Source: CBDBBY01 sp965205055
Lineage (GTDB): Bacteria; Pseudomonadota; Alphaproteobacteria; Rhodobacterales; Rhodobacteraceae
Direction: 5' to 3'
Length of the DNA stretch: 64,000 nucleotides
Assembly: GCA_965205055.1 (NCBI GenBank)
Contig: OZ242030.1
Coordinates: 4,402,001 to 4,466,000, forward strand
Position numbers and translations under genes: made by a program. The notes below the pieces were generated by a model. It was not told the origin of the DNA, made no database searches, and was given only the letters and a program-made list of their open reading frames with translations. Positions 17,941 through 26,468 of the stretch are shown here, in pieces (the first letter of the stretch is position 1; each line of letters starts with the position of its first letter).

Positions 17941-18504
17941 ATGGGCGAGCCGACGATTCAAGAATTGTCCAAGGTACAAGCGCTCCTAGAGGAAAGGATG
18001 AATTCGAATCTAGCAAAGCAAAAGAGCGCATTTGACAGGATGCAAGCGGACCAAGCTCGGCGCGACGCGCACCGAGACGGTAACTTGGCTGAGCAAAAAA
18101 GTATCTTGGTCGAGCTGCGGGCCGACATAGCGACGCGCGACGCGCACCGAGACGGTATCTTGGCTGAGCAAAAAAATATCTTGGTCGAGCTGCGAGCCGA
18201 CATGGCAAAGCGCGACGCAGAGAATAGAGCGGATGCGGAACGACGCGATGCGGAACACAGGGCGGAATCAGCGCGGCGCGATGCGGAATACAAGGCGGAT
18301 GCGGAACGGCGCGATGCAGAATACAAGGCGGATGCGGAACGGCGCGATGCGGAGCAAAGGACGGAATCAGCACGGCGCGATGCGAATATGGCGAAACGCG
18401 ACGCGGATATGAGTCAGCGCCATAGGGCAGAACTGAAGTGGATATTCGGTCTTTGGATTACTTGCACGTTTGCTTTGGGTGCTTTCTTCGGCTGGCCGTT
18501 TTGA
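17941..18504 (+). CDS. hendecad-repeat coiled-coil protein with a C-terminal membrane anchor
   Basis: Predicted 187 aa, unknown family. Residues 1-40 are a helical head. Residues 41-65 and 66-90 are two nearly identical 25-residue units (RDAHRDGxLAEQKxILVELR). Residues 91-145 are five 11-residue repeats of the pattern RDAE(x)(R/K)(A/T)(D/E)(A/S)(E/A)R, followed by two shortened units. Residues ~167-184 (IFGLWITCTFALGAFFG) form one transmembrane helix ending near the C-terminus. An 11-residue period is a hallmark of right-handed or straight coiled coils. ATG 17941 is favoured because AGGA lies 8 nt upstream, while the ATG at 17932 overlaps that site. The gene stands alone. A tail-anchored coiled-coil tether is plausible, but no function is known. 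Confidence 0.65.
   Translation: MGEPTIQELSKVQALLEERMNSNLAKQKSAFDRMQADQARRDAHRDGNLAEQKSILVELRADIATRDAHRDGILAEQKNILVELRADMAKRDAENRADAERRDAEHRAESARRDAEYKADAERRDAEYKADAERRDAEQRTESARRDANMAKRDADMSQRHRAELKWIFGLWITCTFALGAFFGWPF
18061..18375 (+). repeat. in-frame tandem repeats: two 75-bp units, then five 33-bp units
   Basis: Two 75-bp units (18061-18135 and 18136-18210) differ at only a handful of positions. Five 33-bp units follow at 18211-18375. All are multiples of three and code for the repeats of the coiled-coil protein, so unit gain or loss keeps the frame. Confidence 0.85.
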
Positions 18505-18599
18505 ACAGAGTGCAATTCTTGAAACCCACCTGCCAATGCGATCTCGTGCTGATCGGCAGACGCATGCTTATTGCCTGATCATCCTTTGCCACGCGCAAA

Positions 18600-18985
18600 A
18601 CCAAGCGGAACCGAAAACGGACAGCGGTATCGGTGCAGCCGCAACTACGGACGGCAAAGGAGGGCCGGCTAGGTGGTTGCGCATCCGGCGATGCCCAAAG
18701 CAATCGCGCTATCGAAATCATATGGCATTGGCGCCGTTGCGATACGGAATTCGGGCCATTTCGGAACTGCAATGCAGTTCACGCAAACGGCTTCGCTAGC
18801 TGGGCGCGTCGGTTTCATCTCAGTCAATGCAAGTCCCGCGATGGCCGTGAGGCGGAAGAGAAATCCGTCGGGGCGAACCCGCGGCCTTGGGCAATGCCGA
18901 CAGGTCGCCATGCACCCATGGCGCCGGACATTGCCAACACCGCCGTTGCGCGTGGCAAGCTCTGTCCGGCCAAACAATGCAACCA
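18600..18985 (+). pseudogene. frameshifted relic of an LDH2/malate-type dehydrogenase
   Basis: Three reading frames together give a stretch of the LDH2 family (malate/L-lactate/ureidoglycolate-type NAD(P) dehydrogenases). The first frame has TTDGKGGPA. After a shift near 18670 comes KAIALSKSYGIGAVAIRNSG, then HFGTAMQFTQTASLAGRVGF and ISVNASPAMAV, ending at 18849. After a second shift, EEKSVGANPRPWAMPTGRH and DIANTAVARGKL follow to about 18980. This order matches the central part of the family, including the N-S-x-H-F-G motif. Both ends of the gene are missing. It is a clear decayed fragment, probably non-functional. Confidence 0.75.
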
Positions 18986-19208
18986 CCGATCTTTCGCCAA
19001 TGATGCGTCTGAAGGGAGTCGCATGAATTTGAAAGATCGTGATTCAGACACCTCGCTCCATCGACACGTTTGCTCCATATTGCTGGAAACGGGGATCAAT
19101 GACGGCGGTCCTTGCCGACGACATTCTTGCATTCGCGGACTCAAACGGCCATGAGTTTCGTGAATTCGCTCAACCCTGCGACGTGCCGGGCGGATTTCGG
19201 GAGTATCA

Positions 19209-19787
19209 ATGATGAGATATGCGAAATACGGATTCAGGATATTGCTGGCGGCGCTGTTCATCGCCTGCCTGGATTACAATCTGCCTTCGATTGACGTCGT
19301 GAAAATCGTCGGCACGGAAGTTGTCAGAACGGATGTCAGCAATCGCAGCTTGTTCTGGTCTTCAAATTCCGGTTCAACCGACGATGCCGGAAACCGGGAC
19401 ATCAGGTTTATCAACTCCGCTTTTCCTGATGATCGACCGCGCGTTTACCGGAACGAGGATACCGGTTGGGGCTGGCCGCCCTATTTCAAATTCAACAGCG
19501 GAGATCTGCAGGCCGATGCCGAGTTGCATCTGAAAGACCAAGGCTCAGGTCAGCAATGGGTTGCTGTAAGGCATTACGGGTGGCGGTCGACAATACTGTC
19601 AATCTACCCAAACGCGCTGAGTCTTTGGCCGGTCGCCGGTCCCGAAGAGAATCCCATTAGTTTGGTCAGGATTGCCGGGTTCATTATTGCGGCGCTTTTC
19701 GCGGTAATGGTTTGGCGGCTGTGGACGATGTTCAAGGACTGGGCATACGAAAGGTTCGACTGGGTTCGCCGAAAGATTCGCCGGTGA
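19209..19787 (+). CDS. DUF1523 family protein
   Basis: The 192-aa protein matches the DUF1523 family of alphaproteobacteria. An N-terminal hydrophobic segment (LLAALFIACLDYNLP) is followed by VVKIVGTEVVR, the conserved NRDIRFINSAFPDDRPRVYR, and DTGWGWPPYFKFNSGDLQA. The C-terminal part has AVRHYGWRSTILSIYPNALS and a second transmembrane helix near residues 153-172. The layout suggests a membrane protein with a periplasmic domain between two helices. GGGAG at 19199-19203 precedes ATG 19209 and ATG 19212. No function is known for the family, and neighbours (a dehydrogenase relic and an Abi stub) give no hint. Confidence 0.85.
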   Translation: MMRYAKYGFRILLAALFIACLDYNLPSIDVVKIVGTEVVRTDVSNRSLFWSSNSGSTDDAGNRDIRFINSAFPDDRPRVYRNEDTGWGWPPYFKFNSGDLQADAELHLKDQGSGQQWVAVRHYGWRSTILSIYPNALSLWPVAGPEENPISLVRIAGFIIAALFAVMVWRLWTMFKDWAYERFDWVRRKIRR

Positions 19788-20077
19788 ATGCTGGTTTCGC
19801 CATCGTAGTGGCATGTTTAAGCATTGTCATCCTTCTGGCGGATGGCGATGAGTCGTTCTAGCTTCATCGGCAGGCTCTTATGCGTTTGCCCGGGTGTCTC
19901 GATCTGCGTTTTCTCGTTTATCGACAGCATGACAGGGCATTGCATCGGCGGAAACCTTTACCCTATCTGCTGCATCAACAAGACCTGCCGCGCCTCGGAC
20001 GGAACTTCGTTCCGCACTGCGCGTCCCGGCGGGTTGTTTACTTTCGGGACAGCGGTTTCGTAGAAAATTGATATCGC

Positions 20078-20206
20078 ATGAAGTTCGGAAAGCCAGCGGT
20101 CTCCATAACCGATCAAATTGAGCTATTGAAACGCGGTGGAGTCGTTGCGGATGACGAAGTGCATGCGCAACATCATCTTCAGTTCATCTCATCTTTGTCG
20201 GCTAAG
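20078..20206 (+). pseudogene. 5' fragment of an Abi_2 (AbiD/AbiF-like) abortive infection gene, cut by an IS
   Basis: The frame starts MKFGKPAVSITDQIELLKRG and continues GVVADDEVHAQHHLQFIS. This is the characteristic N-terminus of Abi_2 family proteins (K-P-x-x-S-x-x-x-Q-x-x-x-L-x-x-R/G-G followed by the A-x-H-x-L-x-x-I-S/N-Y-Y-R-L pattern). Only 43 codons remain before the inverted repeat of the first insertion sequence. Beyond that element, joining across the 6-bp duplication reaches a stop within two codons, and no further Abi_2 sequence is seen up to the next gene, so the rest has been lost. Relatives abort phage infection. The relic indicates former defence content at this locus. Confidence 0.65.
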
Positions 20207-22213
20207 CGGAAGTTCCGTGCGATTTTGAAGCTTCGCCTCGCATTTTTTCCTTCCCCGGCAATGGGTTGCGGCGGTTCCGGGCCGTTTTTCCGGCTGCAGA
20301 ATGTATCCATGCATTCTTCACCATATTGTGATATTTTTCCTTGCATTAATGATTTTTTATATGATACAAGGTATCCATGTTCGTCGATGTCGTCCCCAAC
20401 CGCAACTCGCGGCCCACGATCCTGATCCGCCAAGCCTACCGGGAAGGCGGAAAGGCCAAGAAACGCACCCTCGCCAACATCACCAAGCTTCCCCCGGATA
20501 CGGTCGAGAAGATCCGCAAGATCCTGAGCGGCGCCGATCCCGCCGATGCGCCCGTCAAGCTTGAAGACGCATTCACAATCTCCCGGTCGCTCCAGCACGG
20601 GAACGCCGCCGCCGTCCTCGCGGCGCTGCGCGGCTGCGGCGTCGACCGGGCGATCGCATCCCGGCGCTCGCGCTCGCGGGATTTGGCGGTGGCGCTGGTC
20701 GCGCAGCGGATTCTGGAGCCGGGATCGAAGCTCGCCGCCGCCCGGCTCTTCCGGCCGGAGACGGCGGTCTCCACCTTGGCGTCGCAGCTCGGCCTGCCGG
20801 AGACCTTGAGCGAGGACCGGCTCTACGAGACCATGGACTGGCTCCTCGAGCGCCAGCCGAGGATCGAGAAGGCGCTTGCCGAGAAGCACCTGAGCGAAGG
20901 AAGCCCCGTGCTCTACGATTTGACCTCGGTCTGGAGCTACAGCCGGACCTGCCCGCTGGTTGATCGAGGATACTCGCGCGACGGCAAGAAAGGGCTGCCG
21001 CAGATCGAGTTCGGGCTGCTGTGCGACGCCGAAGGACGACCGGTCGCCGTCGAGGCGTTCCCCGGGAACGCGTCCGACCCCTCCACAGTGGCCGCGCAGG
21101 TCGGCAAGCTCCGCGACCGCTTCGGACTGAAGCGGGCGGTGTTCGTCGGAGACCGGGGCATGATCACGCAGGCGCGCGTCCGCGAGGATCTCGAGCCGAA
21201 CGGCTACGACTGGATCTTCGCCCTTAGGGCCGCCGGGGTCGGCGCCCTGGCCGAAAACGGAGCGCTGCAGCCCACGCTGTTCGACGAGCGGGACATGGCG
21301 GAGATCGAATGCCAAGAACTGTTCCCCGGCGAGCGGCTGGTCGTCTGCAGGAATCCTTTGCTGGCCGAAGAGCGTACCCGCAAGCGCAAGGACTTGATCG
21401 CGGCGGCGACGCAAGATCTGATCGAGATCCGCCGCGCGGTCCGCCGGGACAAGCGCCCGCTCCGGAACGCGGACGCGATCCGGCGCCGCGCCGAGCGCGC
21501 CCTCGGAAAGCGCAAGATGCGGAAGCACTTCGATCTGAAGATCGGAACGGGATCCTTCTCCTGGAGGCGCAAAAAGCAAAATATCGCCGACGAGGCGGCC
21601 CTGGACGGATTCTACGTGGTCCGGACCAACGTGCCGGAAAAGCGGATGTCCGCCGCCGCCGTCGTCGAGACCTACAAGAGATTGGGCCGGGTCGAGAGGG
21701 CGTTCCGGACGATGAAGGCGCCCGACCTCCAGGTCCGGCCGATCCGCCATCGCCGCGAGCCGAGGGTCCGCGCCCACCTCCTGATCTGCATGCTCGCGTA
21801 CTATGTCGAAAAGCACATGCGCGAAGCGCTCGCCCCGATGCTGTTCGACGACGAGCACGGCCCGGTCCGGGACTCGCCCGTCGCCAAGGCCGAGCGCTCG
21901 CCGCAGGCCAGGCGGAAAGCGGCCTCGAAACGCACGAGCTCAGGCGAGGACGTCCACGACTTCCGGGGACTGCTCGCGCAGCTCGGAACGCTCACGATGA
22001 ACCGGATCGAGCCCTCCGGGCCGGGAAAGCCGGGATTCGACGTTCCCGCCTCGCCGACGCCGATCCAGAAACAGGCGCTGAAGCTGCTGAACGTGAAGAT
22101 CCCCATGCGGTAGCCCCCTCCCAGCCCGCCGTGTCCAGTGGACGCACAGCCGGAATCGACTGAAAATGCCGGACATTCAAAGAGTTGTTCAAAACAGCCC
22201 CAAGGAACTTCCG
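20207..22213 (+). mobile_element. insertion sequence A, IS1634 family
   Basis: The element is 2007 bp. The left end begins CGGAAGTTCC, and the right end is its reverse complement GGAACTTCCG. A second matching block, TTTTGAA, lies 6-10 bp further in on each side. The flanks carry a 6-bp direct repeat, GCTAAG, at 20201-20206 and 22214-22219, the size expected for this group. It contains one transposase gene of full length and appears intact. It truncates the Abi_2-like gene. Confidence 0.85.
20377..22113 (+). CDS. IS1634-family transposase (element A)
   Basis: The 578-aa protein is a DDE transposase of the IS4/IS1634 group. It opens MFVDVVPNRNSRPTILIRQ, typical of the family. The first catalytic aspartate is in VLYDLTSVWSY, the second in RAVFVGDRGMIT, and the glutamate in the Y-(2)-R-x-E-like segment YKRLGRVERAFRTMKAPDLQ. 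The C-terminal region has RVRAHLLICMLAYYVEKHM, also typical. An AAGG ribosome binding site lies 5 nt before ATG 20377. No frameshift is seen, so the enzyme may be active. It shares only family-level similarity with the transposase of the neighbouring element B. Confidence 0.93.
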   Translation: MFVDVVPNRNSRPTILIRQAYREGGKAKKRTLANITKLPPDTVEKIRKILSGADPADAPVKLEDAFTISRSLQHGNAAAVLAALRGCGVDRAIASRRSRSRDLAVALVAQRILEPGSKLAAARLFRPETAVSTLASQLGLPETLSEDRLYETMDWLLERQPRIEKALAEKHLSEGSPVLYDLTSVWSYSRTCPLVDRGYSRDGKKGLPQIEFGLLCDAEGRPVAVEAFPGNASDPSTVAAQVGKLRDRFGLKRAVFVGDRGMITQARVREDLEPNGYDWIFALRAAGVGALAENGALQPTLFDERDMAEIECQELFPGERLVVCRNPLLAEERTRKRKDLIAAATQDLIEIRRAVRRDKRPLRNADAIRRRAERALGKRKMRKHFDLKIGTGSFSWRRKKQNIADEAALDGFYVVRTNVPEKRMSAAAVVETYKRLGRVERAFRTMKAPDLQVRPIRHRREPRVRAHLLICMLAYYVEKHMREALAPMLFDDEHGPVRDSPVAKAERSPQARRKAASKRTSSGEDVHDFRGLLAQLGTLTMNRIEPSGPGKPGFDVPASPTPIQKQALKLLNVKIPMR

Positions 22214-22302
22214 GCTAAGGGCTGAATTGCGAGGGCGAAGTGAACTGCACGCGCGGCATATCAAGCCGTTCGAGGCATTCTCGCGGGCAAGATCTGGGCA
22301 TT

Positions 22303-24240
22303 CCTGACTTCGACAGTTTGACTCGATTTCAGCGCCGTTCCGGCTTTCCGGGGCGTTGCGCGCAAGGGAATTCCGGCTCCGTCGCGCTCCAGCGGAAAAT
22401 GTAGTGCTTCAAGGATAATAATATTGCGTAATCCGGGAAAGCATGCTAGGGATTCGGAAAAAGCCGAATCAGGAATCGCCTCATGTTCCTCCGCGTCAAA
22501 ACCAGGCCGGGAAGCTCCAGGAAGTCCGTCCAGCTCGTCGAATCCGTGCGCGAGGGCCGCAAGGCCGGCCAGCGCATCGTCCGCCACGTCGGCGTCGCCA
22601 AGACCGACGCCGAGCTGGAAGTGCTCATGGAGCTCGGAGAGACCATCAAGGTCGGAATCCGGTGCGAGCGGCAGCCCTCCCTGCTTCCGCAGGAGAAGCT
22701 CGTCGATCTGGCGATCAAGACCCGGCGGGAGAAGGCGAAGAAGGGTCCGCCGGTCGTGATCGAGGAGACCCGCGAGGAGCATCGGGTCGTGACCGGCTTC
22801 CACGAGGCCTATGGAGCCGTCTACCGCCAGCTTGGCTTCGACGAACTGCTGCCGACCAAGAGGAACCGCACGGCGCGCGAAACGCTCCGGCACATCGCGA
22901 CGGCGCGCATCGCCAATCCGGACAGCAAGCTCGGGACGGCCCGGCGGCTGGAGAGCGATCTCGGAGTTTCGATCCCGGTGCAGAGGATCTACCGGATGAT
23001 GGACCGGCTGGACGGGAAAGCGATCGAAAGCATGAAGGATCTCGCGGCCGGGGCGACGCGGAGGCTGCTTCCGGAGCCGGCGAGCGTCGTGTTCTTCGAC
23101 TGCACGACGCTGCACTTCGAGTCGGTCGATGCGGACGGGCTGCGCGAATTCGGCTTCTCCAAGAACGGCCGGCACGCCCGGACGCAGGTCCTGCTTGCGC
23201 TTATGGTGACGTCCGACGGGCTGCCGATCGGCTACGAGGTGTTCCCGGGATCGGAATATGAAGGAAAGAGCCTGATCCCGTCGCTGGAGAACATGCGGAA
23301 GCGCGAAGGGATCGAGACCGCGATCCACGTCGCCGACCGGGGGATGTTCGGCGAGGCGAACCTCAAGGACATGGAGGAGCGGAATCTCCAGTATATTGTC
23401 GGCGCCCGGCTGAAATCGCTGCCGAAGGACCTGAAGGAGCGGATTCTCGACCTCGGCGCCTACAATCCCGTCGGCGGCTCCGAGGGCCTGCTTTCGGCTG
23501 AGTTCGAGCACAAGGGCCGCCGCATCGTCGTCGGCTGGAGCCGGAAGCGGGCGAAAAAGGACGCCGCCGACCGGAAGAAGGCGGTCGACAAGCTGGTCCG
23601 CAAGCTCGGCCGAAGCGCAAATCCCGCGCAGGCGCTCTCCGGACGCGGCTTCGGCCGGTTCGTCAAGCTCGCGGGAAAAGCCCGGCTGGAAGTCGACGAG
23701 GACAAAATCAAGGAGGCCGCCCGATGGGACGGGCTGAAAGGCGTCGTCACCAATGCGCCCGACATGGGCCCTTCCGAGCTGTTCGCCCGCTACCGCGAAC
23801 TCTGGAGGGTCGAGGAGAGCTTCCGGACCGCCAAGCACGACCTCAAGGTGCGGCCGGTGTTCCACTGGAAGCCCGACCGGGTGAAGGCGCACATCGCCAT
23901 CGCCTACATGGCGTTCGCCTGCGTTCGCCATCTGGCCTTCCGGATCGCGCAGCGGCAGGGGGAGAGGATGTCGCCGGAGAGAATACGGACCGCCCTCGCC
24001 GCCCGGCAATGCTCGATCGTGCGCGACATGCGTTCGAAACGGCGCTACGCGCTCCCGTCGAAAACGACGCCGGACATGGACCGCATCTGCCGGACCCTGG
24101 GACTGCCGATGTCCCGAACGCCCTACTGGATCGAATGAGGTCGACGGGAGCAGCCCGGAACGCAACGAAATGTAGTGCCTAAAATTTAGGCACTAACACG
24201 TAAAAACAAATGTTTAGCAGAAAAAAATGTCGAAGTCAGG
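22303..24240 (+). mobile_element. insertion sequence B, IS1634 family, with long target duplication
   Basis: The element is 1938 bp with perfect 13-bp terminal inverted repeats, CCTGACTTCGACA at the left end and TGTCGAAGTCAGG at the right end. It holds one full transposase gene. An 11-bp inverted repeat, TAGTGCCTAAA and TTTAGGCACTA around one base (24173-24195), lies 34 bp after the transposase stop and may be a terminator. A related TAGTGCTT block lies near the left end at 22402. Only 21 bp separate this element's left target copy from the target duplication of element A. Confidence 0.87.
22483..24138 (+). CDS. IS1634-family transposase (element B)
   Basis: The 551-aa protein is an IS1634-type DDE transposase. 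It begins MFLRVKTRPGSSRKSVQLVE. Catalytic residues are visible: the first aspartate in VVFFDCTTLHFESVD, the second in IHVADRGMFGEANL, and the glutamate in ARYRELWRVEESFRTAKHDL, the family YREQW-like segment. The C-terminus has HIAIAYMAFACVRHLAFRI. Frame and length are complete. Compared with the element A transposase it is a different lineage within the family, so the two copies arrived independently. Confidence 0.93.
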   Translation: MFLRVKTRPGSSRKSVQLVESVREGRKAGQRIVRHVGVAKTDAELEVLMELGETIKVGIRCERQPSLLPQEKLVDLAIKTRREKAKKGPPVVIEETREEHRVVTGFHEAYGAVYRQLGFDELLPTKRNRTARETLRHIATARIANPDSKLGTARRLESDLGVSIPVQRIYRMMDRLDGKAIESMKDLAAGATRRLLPEPASVVFFDCTTLHFESVDADGLREFGFSKNGRHARTQVLLALMVTSDGLPIGYEVFPGSEYEGKSLIPSLENMRKREGIETAIHVADRGMFGEANLKDMEERNLQYIVGARLKSLPKDLKERILDLGAYNPVGGSEGLLSAEFEHKGRRIVVGWSRKRAKKDAADRKKAVDKLVRKLGRSANPAQALSGRGFGRFVKLAGKARLEVDEDKIKEAARWDGLKGVVTNAPDMGPSELFARYRELWRVEESFRTAKHDLKVRPVFHWKPDRVKAHIAIAYMAFACVRHLAFRIAQRQGERMSPERIRTALAARQCSIVRDMRSKRRYALPSKTTPDMDRICRTLGLPMSRTPYWIE

Positions 24241-24416
24241 TGAACTGCACGCGCGGCATATCAAGCCGTTCGAGGCATTCTCGCGGGCAAGATCTGGGCA
24301 TTGCTCGCCCATGCTCGCGAAACAGCTACTAAGAATGCGCATTACTGCAGATTGATAGCCAAAGCATTCTGCAAGAGCCGATGATATTGTCCCAAGCCGA
24401 TGGAAACTACAACGAA

Positions 24417-26468
24417 TTAATTCACCGTTGGCATCCCGAGCTGGTGGAAGAACGCAGCGTTTCTTTCCGTGGCATGGGACAAGAGCCCCTGGAAATCGAT
24501 CACTTCGGTATATGCGCGTATTGATGGACTCGCGTTGTAGCCGAAGTAGCTCATGCCGTCCGGCGTCATTCGCAGCCCTACGTTGTCGCAACGCTCCTTC
24601 ATCAGCGGCGTAAGATCGGCGACGATATATACGTGTGCCGGCAAATTTTCTGCGTTGGAAACATGGCGGCCAGTCGAACAAAGCACGCCGCCGCTCCTGA
24701 TTTTCCTGAGATATCCATACGCTTGGGCAATAGGGTCGGTTTCTTCTCCCGAACCGGATCTATTGTTCATCGGCCGCTTGAACTCAATAATCGTAATTGC
24801 TGTCTGATGACCGTTGTCCGTTTCGGAAAATATATGCGGATTCTCGTATTTGTTGATCGCGATCAAATCAGGTCTTTCTCCACTGCCTGCTCCCGTAGCA
24901 GGCAGTGGAGAAAACGGCTTATCGGATCCGAGGTAGTATTGATGGAATGCCAGTCGCTCATCGATTAGCCAGAGATTGCTGCCCCGCAGGCATTCCAAGT
25001 CCTCGCTGGTGTGCCCCATGGGCATCAACAACGAATGAAGCACCTTTTCTCGGGCATACTTTCCGTCGCTCTGGATTTCCATCGCCTTCCGCAAAAGATC
25101 GATGACTACGCGTCTGTGCGCGACGTACGAGGCCAGGTACGATTGCTTCACCTGCTCCAATTCGGCTAGATAACTCCCGACACGCTCGCTATAGCCGTCG
25201 TAATCTTCCGACAAATCAGGCTGCAGCAGTTTCTCTCCCTTCTCGAGAAGCTCCTGTTCGATTTCATATTTTTTTTCATGCAGCAGTCGGCCTAGACTGG
25301 CATCGGAAATTCCAGGATCGACCGGGAAATCGTCTGAATGGAGATTCTTGACGGTAGGCAGATATTGCGGCGCGGCCACTTTGACATAAGTATCCAGTCT
25401 TTCTCGACCGGCTAACACATTTTTCTCCAAATCATCTCTCAAGTAGCTTTGGATCAATGGTTTGAAGCTTGATCTCAAGTCAGACAGGGATACCTCCGAA
25501 TCCGCAAACAATCCGGTTGATTTTTCATCAATGTCAATATCCGTACGCTCTTGATTGACCCTTTCGTCAATATAATTGCTTTCCACATAGCCCGCATAGC
25601 GATATGGGCCGCTGGAATCAGAAATGCTGGATGTCAGCCCGGGCATCTCGACAGTTTCTTTCTTCACCAATCGCCTCGCCGCGCAGTATGCGATGGAGTG
25701 CTTCGGAGTCGCATTCCTCCGCAATTTGACATGTGTGATATTGAAGTTGACGCCCTTGATTTCTACTGAGTCTTCCTTCCAATCCTTCAGCAAACCCGTA
25801 TTGAACATGTCATTCAAGCAAAGCGGATCTTCGGCGTCTTCATCATGAATTTCGATCCGGGGAACACCGGCGGTCCGCACGAAATACCATAGCAAGTGCT
25901 CCATCAACCTTGAGGCAATTGAATCGGCTGTCTTTTCGACGGACCGCGCATACCTTGTGCGAAAGCCATCAAGTACGACCGACGACCCAATTTCGCCTTC
26001 ACTTTTCGGCGCAACTATTGGTTGCACTTCGTTTTCGGCAGTAAAGTCGAACCATCTCGCCTTGGTAATGCCTTCTTCTTCATACCAGCTTCTGATCCGA
26101 ATTTTCTCGAACGCTTTGAGCCATGTCAGGCGCGCCACGCCTCGACAACCGCGTCCCTCCTTGCGCGTGAAGTCCAACTCTTGGAAGGATGTCCAGTTGC
26201 ACTCGTTGAATCCAATGCCGTTATCAGTCACCTCGAAAGAAACAATGGGTCGTTCCGGCGGGCATCCAGACCCAAGCTCCAAGCGCTGAAGATCACCTTG
26301 TCTCCGAATGCCAACGACAATCCGGCCGGATTCGCGGATTTTGCTTTCGGACTGGAACCGATCTTCAATCGCTTCGATTGAATTCACCACTGCCTCAAAC
26401 AATGGCATTAATCCGTTCGACTTTGACAAGGCTACGTTTTTTACGCGGCCCTTCAGGCTGCTTTTCAT
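24417..26468 (-). CDS. GHKL ATPase with a C-terminal PD-(D/E)XK-like nuclease region
   Basis: Predicted 683 aa. Residues ~20-130 hold a Bergerat ATP-binding fold: LFEAVVNSIEA (catalytic E25, N29), EVTDNGIGFN (D82), and the glycine-rich lid GRGCRGVARLTWLKAF at ~106-120. The middle third is helical with charged coiled-coil stretches. Near the C-terminus, RPDLIAIN (D534), IIEFKRP (E562, K564) and AQAYGYL (~581) reproduce the D...ExK...Q pattern of PD-(D/E)XK nucleases. ATG 26468 has AAGGA 8 nt upstream. The gene lies next to an Abi relic and two insertion sequences. I know of no specific name for this architecture; an antiphage effector is an inference from domains and neighbourhood, while the GHKL call itself is firm. 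Confidence 0.75.
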   Translation of the reverse strand: MKSSLKGRVKNVALSKSNGLMPLFEAVVNSIEAIEDRFQSESKIRESGRIVVGIRRQGDLQRLELGSGCPPERPIVSFEVTDNGIGFNECNWTSFQELDFTRKEGRGCRGVARLTWLKAFEKIRIRSWYEEEGITKARWFDFTAENEVQPIVAPKSEGEIGSSVVLDGFRTRYARSVEKTADSIASRLMEHLLWYFVRTAGVPRIEIHDEDAEDPLCLNDMFNTGLLKDWKEDSVEIKGVNFNITHVKLRRNATPKHSIAYCAARRLVKKETVEMPGLTSSISDSSGPYRYAGYVESNYIDERVNQERTDIDIDEKSTGLFADSEVSLSDLRSSFKPLIQSYLRDDLEKNVLAGRERLDTYVKVAAPQYLPTVKNLHSDDFPVDPGISDASLGRLLHEKKYEIEQELLEKGEKLLQPDLSEDYDGYSERVGSYLAELEQVKQSYLASYVAHRRVVIDLLRKAMEIQSDGKYAREKVLHSLLMPMGHTSEDLECLRGSNLWLIDERLAFHQYYLGSDKPFSPLPATGAGSGERPDLIAINKYENPHIFSETDNGHQTAITIIEFKRPMNNRSGSGEETDPIAQAYGYLRKIRSGGVLCSTGRHVSNAENLPAHVYIVADLTPLMKERCDNVGLRMTPDGMSYFGYNASPSIRAYTEVIDFQGLLSHATERNAAFFHQLGMPTVN

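Larger units (their letters stand above)
22241..24302. repeat. 62-bp direct repeat bracketing IS element B
   Basis: The sequence at 22241-22302 is repeated without a mismatch at 24241-24302, exactly 2000 bp apart, with the insertion sequence between. The repeat abuts the inverted repeats on both sides. This fits a long target-site duplication, a known peculiarity of IS1634 itself, better than a chance repeat. Confidence 0.85.

Noticed and set aside
18061..18375. CRISPR-like array
   Set aside because: The repeats are contiguous, in frame and code for a coiled coil; there are no spacers and no cas genes.
20179..21858. 559-codon minus-strand frame opposite the transposase of element A
   Set aside because: It is a shadow of the transposase gene and crosses the inverted repeat and the Abi_2 stub.
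22261..24165. 634-codon minus-strand frame opposite the transposase of element B
   Set aside because: It mirrors the GC-rich transposase gene, which has clear DDE motifs; the minus-strand product has no recognisable domain.
22241..24302. Reading the 62-bp direct repeat as phage attachment sites
   Set aside because: The repeats abut perfect inverted ends of a transposase-bearing element and no integrase is present, so a target duplication explains them better.
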